Origin: Sorangium cellulosum
GTDB taxonomy: Bacteria; Myxococcota_A; Polyangia; Polyangiales; Polyangiaceae
Assembly (NCBI GenBank): GCA_020720045.1
Contig: DYPH01000013.1
Location: 1 to 64,000 of the forward strand
Direction of reading: 5' to 3'
Length of the DNA: 64,000 bases
Both the position numbers and the translations under genes were made by a program. The stretch's first letter is position 1; every line of letters starts with the position of its first letter. A model generated the notes under the pieces. The model was given only the letters and a program-made list of their open reading frames with translations. It had not been told where the DNA came from and ran no database searches. This document shows positions 1 through 8,419 of the stretch, in pieces.

Positions 1-61
1 TTTCGCGAGGACGTGTCGCACTCCGAAAAGGAGATTCCGAGCAGCTACCTAGGGTTTCTGG

Positions 62-979
62 ATGCGGCGGCGAGTTTGGTCCGAAACGTTACCCCATGCG
101 GCAGTGACGACCCGTGCGGTATGCACGCTTCTTCGCGACCACCGTCTCGAAGTCGCCCTTGCGGTTCGCCCGAGCGACCTCGACACGCTGGCGCGCACAG
201 CCGCGACCCTCGCCGACGCTGGCATCGCGACCTCGCTTTGGCCGATGGTCGACGACCGCGACGGACGCTGGTTTCACCGCGGGAGTCTTCGCCAACACCA
301 GGCCCTTGTCGCTGCGATTTCCAAAGAAATACCGAGGTGTCATCGCGGTGAACTCGTCCTTGACCACGAGCCGTATTTCCCTCTTGTTCAGGCGCTCTGC
401 TCGCCGTCCCCGTCGATGAGCGCCCTTGCCGAAGCCTTCCGCGAGCAGGTGCGCCGTGGCCGTGAGAACACCGCAGCGAGGACCGAACAAGTGTATAATG
501 CATGGGTTTTGGCCCTTGAGGCCGACCACTTTTCCGTCGGCGGAGCGCTTGCGCCTACCGTGCTTGCCGGTCGCGGCGCCCCAAGATCGCCGCTCGGACT
601 GCGGGCATATGTCGTTGAACGTATGGAAAGGGCAGCAGGTCTCCTCCCGCCCGCTGGCAGTGGGCGTCAGAGCACGATGCTCTACCGTTCGCTGGCCGAG
701 GGCTGGTCGCGCGGGCTGATCAAACCGTCTTCTTGGCCAAAAATTCTGGAGGAAACGAGTCGGCGAGCCCTCGCACGATTTGGGGCGAACGCAGATATTT
801 CCCTTGGTCTCGTTGGTCCTGGGGCCCTGGAGACGGAACCGATCTACAGGGATGAAACTGCGTTTGCAGAGGACCTTTCGATTCTCAAGAAGGTCGGCAT
901 CTCCAACTTTACGCTATTTGACTTAGGTGGTCTTTTGCGACGCGGCGCGGCGAAACGCTGGCTCTCCGTTCTTGAATAG
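62..979 (+). CDS. Conserved hypothetical protein, TIM-barrel-like
   Basis: This 305-aa soluble protein matches no family I can name. Its N-terminal half alternates predicted strands and helices, with a WPMVDDRDGRW segment near residue 60 and an LDHEP segment near residue 99. That pattern is reminiscent of TIM-barrel proteins that place acidic residues at strand ends, but this is only a resemblance. No signal peptide or membrane segment is visible. The ATG follows an in-frame stop at 50-52, so the start cannot lie further upstream except at another start after 52. The codons for VYNA (residues about 144-147) contain one copy of the dispersed TGTATAATGCA word. Function unknown. Confidence 0.7.
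   Translation: MRRRVWSETLPHAAVTTRAVCTLLRDHRLEVALAVRPSDLDTLARTAATLADAGIATSLWPMVDDRDGRWFHRGSLRQHQALVAAISKEIPRCHRGELVLDHEPYFPLVQALCSPSPSMSALAEAFREQVRRGRENTAARTEQVYNAWVLALEADHFSVGGALAPTVLAGRGAPRSPLGLRAYVVERMERAAGLLPPAGSGRQSTMLYRSLAEGWSRGLIKPSSWPKILEETSRRALARFGANADISLGLVGPGALETEPIYRDETAFAEDLSILKKVGISNFTLFDLGGLLRRGAAKRWLSVLE
492..502 (+). repeat. Dispersed word TGTATAATGCA, exact copy 1
   Basis: One of three identical 11-mers and of about 25 TGYA-N3-TRCA sites in the window. It lies inside the hypothetical gene at 62-979, in the VYNA codons, with GCA used for Ala. Confidence 0.8.
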
Positions 980-1041
980 GACGTCATGTTGCAGATCTCC
1001 CCCTTGCAACGGCCGCGTCTTGGATAAGAGTGCGCGCCTCT

Positions 1042-2292
1042 ATGCGCCGCTTGCTTTCCGCACTCCCCGCCGTCGCTCCGCTCTTCCTCCTCCCCTGCTT
1101 CGTGCCGCTCCTTGGCGGGTGCGCGATGGACACCGGGACGCAGACGGACGTGGGGGAGACGCGCGCACCCATCATCAAGGGGAGCGACTCCGACGAGTCC
1201 CAAGACGGCGTCGTGCTCATTGTCGATGAAGGCTCCGGCGGTCAATGCACCGGTGCGTTCATCACGCCGCAACTCATCCTGACGGCGCGTCACTGCGTCT
1301 CGCGTACCGACGCCGGGTCGGTCTGCACAACGGACGGCCGCGCCGTGCAGGGGGGGCGCGCGGGCGCCGACAACGACGCGAAAAAGATGGGAATTGTGGT
1401 GGGACCGAAGGTCGGGCGTGGAAGCTCCTACGCGGCCCGCGGCTCCCGCGTCCTGCACCCCGCTAGCAACGTGATCTGCAATGCAGATATTGCCATTATC
1501 GAGCTCGCCCAGCCGGTGCCAGGAGCCAAGGTGATGCCGCTTCGCCTTGACGCGCCCGCCGAAGCTGGGGCGAAGATCACGGCGATCGGTTGGGGCGTGA
1601 CCGACAAGACGGAGCAAACGTCAACACGGCAAACGCGCACCGACATTCCGATTCTCGCCGTCGGTCCCAAGGAGGACCAGAAGGCCGGCAACCTCTCCAT
1701 CGGCATCGCCGACAAGGAGTTCGAGGTTGGCGAATCGATCTGTTCCGGCGACAGCGGTGGGCCCGCCGTCGATGTCGACTCGGGCGCGATCCTCGGGACG
1801 GTCTCTCGCGGCGGCAACGGCAGTCAGTCGTCGGCGCCGGCGGCGGCCTGTATCGGCTCGAGTACACGGAATATTTACACGGCGGTTGCCGGCTTTGGCG
1901 ACTTCATTCGCGGCGCTGCCGACGACTTGGGTCAGCCGCTCTGGATCGAAGGGCAGGAGAACCCGTACAACAAGGGATTCGGTGCGGTATGCAACGATGC
2001 CCTCTCCTGCGGTTCAAGCCTGTGCACCGAGCAGCCGGGCGGCACGAAGACCTGCAGCCAGACTTGCGACGACGCGAACGCCTGTCCCGATGGGTTCTCG
2101 TGCAACGACGTCGAAGGCAAGAACCTTTGCATTTCTAACCTCCCCCTCGATGCCGACGGCAATCAGATCGTCACGAAGAAGAGCTGCGCAGTCACGCCGG
2201 CGCCGGTCGGTGGTTCAAGCGCCAGTCTTGCCGGGATCGCCGCCGCCTTGGGCCTCGTCGTCGCTCGGGTTCTCCGGAAGAAATCGGCGTAG
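1042..2292 (+). CDS. Secreted trypsin-like serine protease with MYXO-CTERM-like tail
   Basis: An S1-family endopeptidase of 416 aa. A hydrophobic signal segment ends in a lipobox-like LGGC (Cys27). The catalytic triad is visible as His84 (LTARHC, where TAAHC is usual), Asp149 (NADIAII) and Ser238 (SGDSGGP). A Cys-rich stretch follows the protease domain at about residues 320-370. The C-terminus is a Cys-containing linker, a hydrophobic helix and a basic end (VLRKKSA), the layout of MYXO-CTERM sorting tails of Myxococcota, so display on the outer surface or trimming is likely. The ATG at 1042 gives the better signal peptide; a GTG lies at 1030. Its last 78 bp overlap the convergent GNAT gene. 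Substrate unknown. Confidence 0.88.
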   Translation: MRRLLSALPAVAPLFLLPCFVPLLGGCAMDTGTQTDVGETRAPIIKGSDSDESQDGVVLIVDEGSGGQCTGAFITPQLILTARHCVSRTDAGSVCTTDGRAVQGGRAGADNDAKKMGIVVGPKVGRGSSYAARGSRVLHPASNVICNADIAIIELAQPVPGAKVMPLRLDAPAEAGAKITAIGWGVTDKTEQTSTRQTRTDIPILAVGPKEDQKAGNLSIGIADKEFEVGESICSGDSGGPAVDVDSGAILGTVSRGGNGSQSSAPAAACIGSSTRNIYTAVAGFGDFIRGAADDLGQPLWIEGQENPYNKGFGAVCNDALSCGSSLCTEQPGGTKTCSQTCDDANACPDGFSCNDVEGKNLCISNLPLDADGNQIVTKKSCAVTPAPVGGSSASLAGIAAALGLVVARVLRKKSA

Positions 2293-2931
2293 AGCGACGG
2301 TCACGCTTCGCGCCGCTTCGCCAAGCAATTCGACGAGGTTGCGCGTGCTCTGAGGCCCTTCCCCATCGAGGGGGACGTCATACACAAGGACGTCCCCCTC
2401 TTCGCGTACGAGCGTCGCGCCACTTGCGTCGAGGATCCGTCGGACGCCCTCGTTTTCGCGAAGGACCTCCGCACGAAAGTTCTGAATTCCGCGAGCGACT
2501 GCGAGCTCGGCGAGCGGCTCCAAGAGCGCTTTTCCGACCCCCTTCCGCTGCATCGCATCGACGACCGTGACCGCCGCCTCAGCCACGTGGGGAGCCCCCG
2601 GCAGAGTGACGTAGCGGGCGACGCCAACTCCTCGTTCTTCCTTTAGATCGAGGGACTCGACGATTGCGACCAGCGCGAGGTGCCGCTCGCCGTCGACGGC
2701 CACGAGCCGATCGAGGAAGGACTCGGTCGGTTCGGATGCACTATACATCATAAAGCGACGGTAGCGGGACTCGGGCGAAAGCGACAAAATGCCGGCCCGG
2801 AGCCCTTCGCGGTCTTCCCGGCGGAGGGCACGGACGACGACCTGGGAGCCATCCGCGAGCGTCACAACGCGCCGAAAGCGGAAGAATTCGCGCCTCAACG
2901 ACGGAGCGCCCAGCAAGTCACGCGTGCGCAC
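2215..2931 (-). CDS. GNAT-family N-acetyltransferase
   Basis: A 238-aa protein with a GNAT fold. After a beta-rich N-terminus (ADGSQVVVRALRRED) there is a typical start-of-domain helix (SPESRYRRFM), then the acetyl-CoA-binding region with the RKGVGKALL pattern (Q/R-x-x-G-x-G/A) near residue 134 and a GVRRILDASGA segment further on. The substrate cannot be told from sequence. The C-terminal 26 codons overlap the protease gene on the opposite strand, and a SthA-like gene diverges from its start. One copy of the dispersed word (TGCACTATACA, 2737-2747) lies in the MYSA codons. Confidence 0.85.
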   Translation of the reverse strand: MRTRDLLGAPSLRREFFRFRRVVTLADGSQVVVRALRREDREGLRAGILSLSPESRYRRFMMYSASEPTESFLDRLVAVDGERHLALVAIVESLDLKEERGVGVARYVTLPGAPHVAEAAVTVVDAMQRKGVGKALLEPLAELAVARGIQNFRAEVLRENEGVRRILDASGATLVREEGDVLVYDVPLDGEGPQSTRNLVELLGEAARSVTVALRRFLPENPSDDEAQGGGDPGKTGA

Positions 2932-2973
2932 GTGGCGAGGCTACCACGGTTGCTCTTGGTGTAGCGTGGGTCC

Positions 2974-4449
2974 ATGTCCGAGCACTTTGATGTGTGTGTA
3001 ATCGGGGCGGGGCCGGCCGGATTCGCAGCAGCGATGCGGGCCCACGACCTGGGTAAGCGCGTAGCTCTCGTTGAGCGGGGGCGCGTCGGCGGTGCCGGTA
3101 TGCACCACGGCGCCCTCTCCTCGAAGACGTTCTGGCACCTCTCGAACGACTACGCGCGCGCCTGCCGCAACGACCGCGGCTACGCAACGAGCTGTGTAGA
3201 TGTGTATTACAAGGATGTTCGCGCCGAGGTGGCGCGTGCGGTTCACGAGCGTGAGGCGATCTTCTCTCGCCAGCTCGCCGAACTCGCCGCGCCGGATGCG
3301 CGCGGCAGTTTCGTTGAACTCGTGCGCGGAACCGCGCGATTTACCGGGCCAAAAGTCGTTTGCGTACAAACGAATACCGGCGAGCGGACCCTTGAGGCCG
3401 ACGCCTTCGTCCTCGCAACCGGCTCCTCGCCGCGTCTCCCCGACGGCGTCCCTGTCGATGGCGTTCACGTTGTCACCAGCGACGGCATCGAAGACCTCGA
3501 GACCTTCCCTGAGAGCTTGCTCGTCGTCGGCGCCGGTGTCATCGGCTGCGAATACGCGACTATTTTCGCGAATTTTGGCCGTACAAAAGTATTTGTACTG
3601 GATCGGCAACCGCGCATCCTCCCCTTCGAGGACGAGGATGTTGCCGCCTGCATCGCCGAAAACTTCTCCCGCCTCGGCGTCACGGTCCATCAGGGGGCGA
3701 AGCTTCTCGACCTCGCAATCCGCGACGGGGGCGTCGACTACTCGGTCGGCTACGCGGACGGTCGCGTCGTGAAAAATCGCGTTGCGAAGGCACTCGTTTC
3801 GACGGGCCGCGCACCGGCCGTTCGCGGTCTCGGTCTCGAAGAGCTCGGCGTCGCCTTCGACAAAAGTGGCGGAATTGCTGTCGAAGATGGGCAATCGACG
3901 ACGACGCCCTGGCTCTGGGCCGTCGGTGACACGACGGCCGACGTCGCCCTCGCAAACGTAGCCGAACTCGAAGGGCGTCACGCCATCGAGCGCATCTACG
4001 GTCTCGCGTCGCGACCGCTCCGCTACGAGGCACTTTCTGCGATCATGTTCCTCCAGCCGGAAGTCGCGAGCTGCGGCATCAACGAGCAGACTGCGCGCGA
4101 GCGCAAGATCGCCCATCGGGTTGGTGTCGTCCAGAACCGACTCGTTGCCAGAAACGTAGCAATGCGGGCGACGGAAGGCTTCATCAAGCTTGTTGTGAGT
4201 GACGAGAAACCTCATCAAATTCTGGGGCTTCGCGTCGTCGGACCGCAGGCTTCCAGCGCGATCGCTGGCGTCGCCTTCCTCGTCGAGAAAGGGGGGACGC
4301 TCGAAGACCTTGACCGCCTCGTCCACCCGCACCCGGCGATCACGGAAGGGGTTCAAGAATGCGCGCGGCTTCTGCTTGGGCACTCCGTCCTCAAGCACGC
4401 CGTCTTCGGCGAAGACCTTCTCACCTTGCGCGCCTGGAAGCCGGATTGA
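2974..4449 (+). CDS. FAD-dependent pyridine-nucleotide oxidoreductase, SthA-like but lacking redox cysteines
   Basis: A 491-aa two-dinucleotide-binding flavoprotein of the dihydrolipoamide dehydrogenase/transhydrogenase family. It opens with the FAD-binding CVIGAGPAGFAAA, carries a second Rossmann motif (VVGAGVIGCEYA) near residue 187, an AVGDTT FAD motif near 311, and the C-terminal dimerisation domain with HPHPAITEG. At the position of the redox CxxxxC pair it reads GGAGMHHGALSSK, so it has neither disulfide cysteine. Soluble transhydrogenase (SthA) also lacks the pair but keeps one Cys, which is missing here too. The likely role is NAD(P)H oxidation or hydride transfer in the cytoplasm; the acceptor is unknown. 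Confidence 0.85.
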   Translation: MSEHFDVCVIGAGPAGFAAAMRAHDLGKRVALVERGRVGGAGMHHGALSSKTFWHLSNDYARACRNDRGYATSCVDVYYKDVRAEVARAVHEREAIFSRQLAELAAPDARGSFVELVRGTARFTGPKVVCVQTNTGERTLEADAFVLATGSSPRLPDGVPVDGVHVVTSDGIEDLETFPESLLVVGAGVIGCEYATIFANFGRTKVFVLDRQPRILPFEDEDVAACIAENFSRLGVTVHQGAKLLDLAIRDGGVDYSVGYADGRVVKNRVAKALVSTGRAPAVRGLGLEELGVAFDKSGGIAVEDGQSTTTPWLWAVGDTTADVALANVAELEGRHAIERIYGLASRPLRYEALSAIMFLQPEVASCGINEQTARERKIAHRVGVVQNRLVARNVAMRATEGFIKLVVSDEKPHQILGLRVVGPQASSAIAGVAFLVEKGGTLEDLDRLVHPHPAITEGVQECARLLLGHSVLKHAVFGEDLLTLRAWKPD

Positions 4450-4495
4450 AGTTTTCGGTGGATCGGCGCCGCCCCCCGTGCTCCGTCAGCGTGCG

Positions 4496-5062
4496 ATGGA
4501 CATTACTTTCAGCGATATCGCGGTCGACGGTGAGCTCCTCGTCGATCTCTCCGAGGAGCTCCTGGCGCCTTGGTCCTGGCTACCCTTGCCGGCAGGGGCG
4601 GTCGTTGTCGCCGCGTCGAAGGTCGGCGATCTCTTTTTTGAAGACGGGGAAGGCGTTGTGCATCGCCTCGATACTCACCTCGGGCTCATCGATCGCATTG
4701 CCGACAACGAGCAGGCTTTCTTTGAGGGACTGGAGGATAATCTCGTCCCCTGGTTTCGATGCGTAGTCGTCTTTCAGGCTCGCGAAATTGGGGCAAAACT
4801 TGAGGGAATGAACGTGTTTGCGCTCGGAAAGCCGGTTGCACTCGGTGGAGAATTCGATCTCGAAAATCTGGTTCATACCGATTTAAGGACTCACGTCCAT
4901 TTTCAAGCAGAACTCCTTCGGAAGCTTGCCGAATTGCCCCCGGGGGGGACCCTGGAAGTCGAGGTTGTCAACGGACGGAGCGTCCCGCCGACTCCCCAGG
5001 GGGGCGCCCTCGCGGCCGCCAAGCAGGCGGTCGCCGACGAAACCAAAGCGGCCGCCAAATAA
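4496..5062 (+). CDS. DUF1851 (T6SS immunity Tdi1 C-terminal-like) protein
   Basis: A 188-aa protein. Residues about 42-65 (GDLFFEDGEG, then HRLDT and IADN) and about 123-155 (LGGEFDLEN, VHFQAELL, LPPGG) match the pattern I know from DUF1851, the domain seen in type VI immunity proteins of the Tdi1 kind and in many stand-alone proteins. The last 25 residues are Ala/Lys-rich and look unstructured. The ATG at 4496 begins the recognisable fold 46 bp after the flavoprotein stop; upstream codons in frame belong to that gene's shadow. No effector or T6SS gene lies nearby, so an immunity role is only a possibility. Confidence 0.72.
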   Translation: MDITFSDIAVDGELLVDLSEELLAPWSWLPLPAGAVVVAASKVGDLFFEDGEGVVHRLDTHLGLIDRIADNEQAFFEGLEDNLVPWFRCVVVFQAREIGAKLEGMNVFALGKPVALGGEFDLENLVHTDLRTHVHFQAELLRKLAELPPGGTLEVEVVNGRSVPPTPQGGALAAAKQAVADETKAAAK

Positions 5063-5108
5063 GCGGGCGATGGTCTGCGTGCCGCAACCGAGGTAGCCTC
5101 CCGCGGCG

Positions 5109-6524
5109 ATGAGCGAGACCAGCCCCCAAACGACCGAAGAAGAACTCCGCGCCCTCGTCGATCGGATGAAGGTCGCCGCACGAAATGCGCCGAGCTACGA
5201 GCAGCGGCTTACCGCGCTGGAGAAGCTCGAAGACGTCATCTCCCGCAACAAGGAGCCGCTCGTCCAGGCGATTTCCGCCGACTTCGGCCACCGGTCCCGC
5301 CACGAGACGCTCTTTGGGGAGATCTACATCGTCCTCTCCGGCATCAAGTATGCGAAGGCGCACCTTGCCGAGTGGATGCAAATCGAGGAGCGGGATGTCG
5401 AATTGACGTTTTTCCCCGGGCGTGCCGAAGTTCGACCGCAGCCGCTAGGTGTCGTCGGCATCATGGCTCCGTGGAACTACCCGATGCAGCTCGCATTGGG
5501 GCCGCTTGTCGCAGCACTCGCAGCCGGCAATCGCGCCGTGATCAAACCCTCGGAACAGACGCCGAAGACGGCGGAACTGCTCGCGCGCATGATGAGCGAC
5601 GTGTTCGCGCGTGACGAGGTCGCTGTGATCCTTGGGGACGCTTCCCTCGGGCCGGTCTTCGCCAAGATGCCGTTCGACCACCTCCTCTTCACCGGCTCAA
5701 CCCGCGTCGGAAAGCTCGTGATGCAGGCGGCGTCGGAGAACTTGGTCCCGGTAACGCTCGAGCTCGGCGGCAAATCGCCCGTCATTGTTGGCGACGACTA
5801 CAAGCTCGACCGCGCAGCCCTTCAGATCCTCTCTGGGAAGCTCTTTAACGCCGGACAGACGTGCATCGCGCCTGACTACGTCCTTGTCAAGAAAGGGAAC
5901 GCTGAAGCGCTTTCTGCCGCTTTCGAGGCGGCAGTTTCGGAGCTGTATCCCGGTATTCCCAACAACGCCGACTATACGAGCATCATTGCTGCCAATCAGT
6001 GGAAGCGCCTTCAAGGCTACCTTGCCGAAGTCGAAGAAAAAGGCGGCGTTGTGAAGCGCCTCGGCGGAGAGGATGACGAAGAAAATCGGAAGTTTGCCCC
6101 GCGTATTCTCCGGAATGTACCGGAGGATGCTAAGGTTCTCGACGACGAGATCTTCGGCCCGATCCTCCCAATTGTTGAGGTTGAAAATCTCGACGCGGCC
6201 ATCGCCTACATCAATGACCGCCCTCGTCCGCTCGCCCTCTACGTCTTTTCCTACGACGACGCCACGGTTGAAAAAGTGCTCGATGGCACCACGAGTGGGG
6301 GCGTTACCGTGAATGAAACGCTCCTTCACATCGCCCAGGACGACCTCCCGTTCGGCGGCGTCGGCCCGAGTGGGATGGGGCACTATCACGGCCGCGAGGG
6401 CTTCTTCACCTTCTCAAAGGTGAAGCCGGTCTTCTACCAGCCGCGATTGAACGCGACGGGGATCATGCGCCCGCCCTATGGCAAAGCGATCGACACGGTC
6501 CTACGCGTGCTCGTTGGTAAGTAA
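5109..6524 (+). CDS. Aldehyde dehydrogenase, coniferyl-aldehyde dehydrogenase type
   Basis: A 471-aa NAD(P)-dependent aldehyde dehydrogenase. The family motifs are in order: MAPWNYPMQLAL near residue 120, the FTGSTRVGKLV nucleotide loop near 196, LELGGKSPV with the catalytic Glu near 218, and NAGQTCIAPDYV with the catalytic Cys near 252. The short length without the usual N-terminal extension and the LPFGGVGPSGMGHYHG end resemble the coniferyl-aldehyde (CalB) and fatty-aldehyde clade. It oxidises aldehydes to acids; the natural substrate is not determined. An intrinsic terminator follows at 6546-6583. Confidence 0.9.
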   Translation: MSETSPQTTEEELRALVDRMKVAARNAPSYEQRLTALEKLEDVISRNKEPLVQAISADFGHRSRHETLFGEIYIVLSGIKYAKAHLAEWMQIEERDVELTFFPGRAEVRPQPLGVVGIMAPWNYPMQLALGPLVAALAAGNRAVIKPSEQTPKTAELLARMMSDVFARDEVAVILGDASLGPVFAKMPFDHLLFTGSTRVGKLVMQAASENLVPVTLELGGKSPVIVGDDYKLDRAALQILSGKLFNAGQTCIAPDYVLVKKGNAEALSAAFEAAVSELYPGIPNNADYTSIIAANQWKRLQGYLAEVEEKGGVVKRLGGEDDEENRKFAPRILRNVPEDAKVLDDEIFGPILPIVEVENLDAAIAYINDRPRPLALYVFSYDDATVEKVLDGTTSGGVTVNETLLHIAQDDLPFGGVGPSGMGHYHGREGFFTFSKVKPVFYQPRLNATGIMRPPYGKAIDTVLRVLVGK

Positions 6525-6545
6525 CATTCGTGCGGAAACGAAAAG

Positions 6546-6583
6546 GCCCGATGCATCGAAAGATGCACCGGGCGATTTTCTTT
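6546..6583 (+). terminator. Intrinsic terminator after the aldehyde dehydrogenase gene
   Basis: A 12-bp stem (6546-6557 with 6562-6573, one mismatch) closed by a GAAA tetraloop is followed by a T-rich tract (ttttcttt). It lies 22 bp past the dehydrogenase stop and faces the convergent YkvA gene. Confidence 0.85.
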
Positions 6584-6615
6584 GAAGTTGTATTTGAGCG
6601 GTGACCGAGATCTCG

Positions 6616-6906
6616 CTAGATCAACTCGCCGGTATGGCTCTGCTCATGGGGAAGAGCGGGGAGTTCCCTGTACTTAACGACGACGCGCGCCGTGAACGCC
6701 GTCGCGAAGGCGATGAGGCCGATGTCGTCGAGCCACCCGAGGACCGGGATCACGTCCGGAATTGCGTCGACCGGAGAGAGAGTATAGACCGCCGCGGAGA
6801 CCATCGAGAGGACGACGAGTCCTTTCCCAAACACGGATGCGTTCGGGTCTTTGAAGTAGCGGTGAACGGCCCGAAACCAGCCGACCTTTTCGCCGAGTTG
6901 CTTCAT
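6616..6906 (-). CDS. YkvA-family (DUF1232) small membrane protein
   Basis: A 96-aa protein with the DUF1232 signature: a hydrophobic stretch leading into LSPVDAIPDVIPVLGWLDD (about residues 43-61), followed by a second hydrophobic segment. Proteins of this family are small inner-membrane proteins of unknown function. It lies 53 bp downstream of the DUF5924 gene in the same direction and is probably cotranscribed with it. Confidence 0.88.
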   Translation of the reverse strand: MKQLGEKVGWFRAVHRYFKDPNASVFGKGLVVLSMVSAAVYTLSPVDAIPDVIPVLGWLDDIGLIAFATAFTARVVVKYRELPALPHEQSHTGELI

Positions 6907-6959
6907 AGCAAAGACGGTAAGTCGGTGTGCCCGCCTGGCAAGCGGTGTGGGAAAAATAG

Positions 6960-8162
6960 CTACTCAATGACCTGAAACGCGGTCCGCCCGACGAGCTGTC
7001 CGTCTTCGGTTTCCACATCGACGGACCACGAGCCGGCGAGTTTTCCGCCCAAATCCCGGGCATCGAGCGTTGACCGGAGTCGAACCTGGCCGTCTGGTCC
7101 AGGCACGCGTGCTGTCGCTTCCGTGCTCCGATGTGCGACCTCGCCATCGTGGCGCCAGATGTGGACGAGCGCGTCCCCTTTGCCGCCGGGGATGACAACG
7201 TCGGTGACGGCGAAGACCTGCTTCACGACCGACGTATGCAGGGTGCCTGCCTCCATGCTCAGGCGCCCGTCGTCGAGGACGGCAGGGCCGACGGCGCCGT
7301 GGGCGAGGTACATCGGAACGGGGGGCAAGAAACGTCGCCCTGCGTAGGCAGCCCCCGAGCCTGCGACCGACGCGGCTGCGAGAAGGCTGAAGAACCACGG
7401 GCGGTTGAGTGCCTTCGCGCGCACGTGGATGGTGAAAAAGGCGACGACGCTGGTGAACGACGCCACGAGCAAAGACACGAGGCTCCTCGTCTCCGGAAAC
7501 AAAGCCGGGAACACGAGGTTGAGGCACGCAAAGAGGGTTACGCCGTAGAACACCGATGCCGCGATCCGGAATCGCATCAGGAAACGGTCAAATACGACGT
7601 CCAACGTCGACAGTAGGGCGCAGGCCCCGAGCACCAACACAAGGGGGAAATTGCGGGTGCCGTAGGTGGAACTCTTCCAATAGTAGGGGAGGAGGAAGAA
7701 AAGCATCCCCTGGTAAAGATTCTTTAATACGTAGGTGACTGCAAAGAAACCGAGCTTCGTCTTGGCCGGTGCGCCCTCGGTAGAAAGTTGATTTTTCCCT
7801 TCGCCAAAGAGGCGGAAGAAGAGAATCAAGAGCAGCCAGACTGCCCCCAAAGAAATGGCAAGAAAGCGCGCGTGATCGAAGCCTTTGTTGGCAAAGAGGA
7901 CGACCGACGTACCGAGCCCGAGCGCATAGACCGAATGGAGCCACCAGAGCTTCTTCTCGTGGCGCTTGAGGAACGCACGAGTGTGAGCGACCACTTTCGG
8001 GACCTTCCGCGCGGGCGGTGGGACGACATCCTCGACGCGAAGCGGCTTGGATTCCCTGAGATTTTCGGCAACGCGTGGCGGAGGCGTCGACCCGGAAAAT
8101 CGTACGTTCGGCGGCGGTGAGCTGCCGTCGACAGATCCTGTTTTTGGGGGGGCCGCGCTCAC
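6960..8162 (-). CDS. DUF5924/DUF2914 multi-pass membrane protein
   Basis: A 400-aa protein. The first 70 residues are Pro-rich and probably disordered in the cytoplasm. Seven or so hydrophobic segments follow (about residues 72-275), broken by short basic loops. The last 110 residues form a soluble beta-rich domain with VHIWRHDGEVAHRS and GSWSVDVETEDGQLVGRTAF, matching the DUF2914 pattern. The combination is known as DUF5924 plus DUF2914; its function is not established. The 257 bp upstream of its start (8163-8419) hold no gene I can support. Confidence 0.8.
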   Translation of the reverse strand: MSAAPPKTGSVDGSSPPPNVRFSGSTPPPRVAENLRESKPLRVEDVVPPPARKVPKVVAHTRAFLKRHEKKLWWLHSVYALGLGTSVVLFANKGFDHARFLAISLGAVWLLLILFFRLFGEGKNQLSTEGAPAKTKLGFFAVTYVLKNLYQGMLFFLLPYYWKSSTYGTRNFPLVLVLGACALLSTLDVVFDRFLMRFRIAASVFYGVTLFACLNLVFPALFPETRSLVSLLVASFTSVVAFFTIHVRAKALNRPWFFSLLAAASVAGSGAAYAGRRFLPPVPMYLAHGAVGPAVLDDGRLSMEAGTLHTSVVKQVFAVTDVVIPGGKGDALVHIWRHDGEVAHRSTEATARVPGPDGQVRLRSTLDARDLGGKLAGSWSVDVETEDGQLVGRTAFQVIE

Positions 8163-8419
8163 AGCCCGAAGCTAGCCGCTCTCGACCGCTGCGCCAAATG
8201 AACGGCAGGTCCTTTCGCGCGAAGCGCTTGCGGCATCGGTCGTCGTCGCAATGGTTCGTGAAATTCGAGAGATGCGCCTACCGCGAGCAGTCGTGTCGTC
8301 GGGACGCCAATGCGTGCATATTGCACAAAGATGCGCGCACGTGCCTCCGTTGTGCGCAGTTACACTCCTGCGCGCCGGTTCCTCACCGCCTCCGGTGGTT
8401 CCGGGCGGACGCGCGCGAT

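Noticed and set aside
13-351. Frame-1 open stretch entering from the left edge (FREDVSHSEKE...), open to 351
   Set aside because: It overlaps the better-supported gene at 62-979, becomes Arg/Ser/Pro-rich shadow sequence, and could only be the end of an upstream gene that cannot be judged from here.
8163-8419. 257-bp gap checked for a tRNA or small RNA
   Set aside because: No cloverleaf or terminator; only a TGCATATTGCA word (8315-8325), one of the palindromic variants of the dispersed motif.
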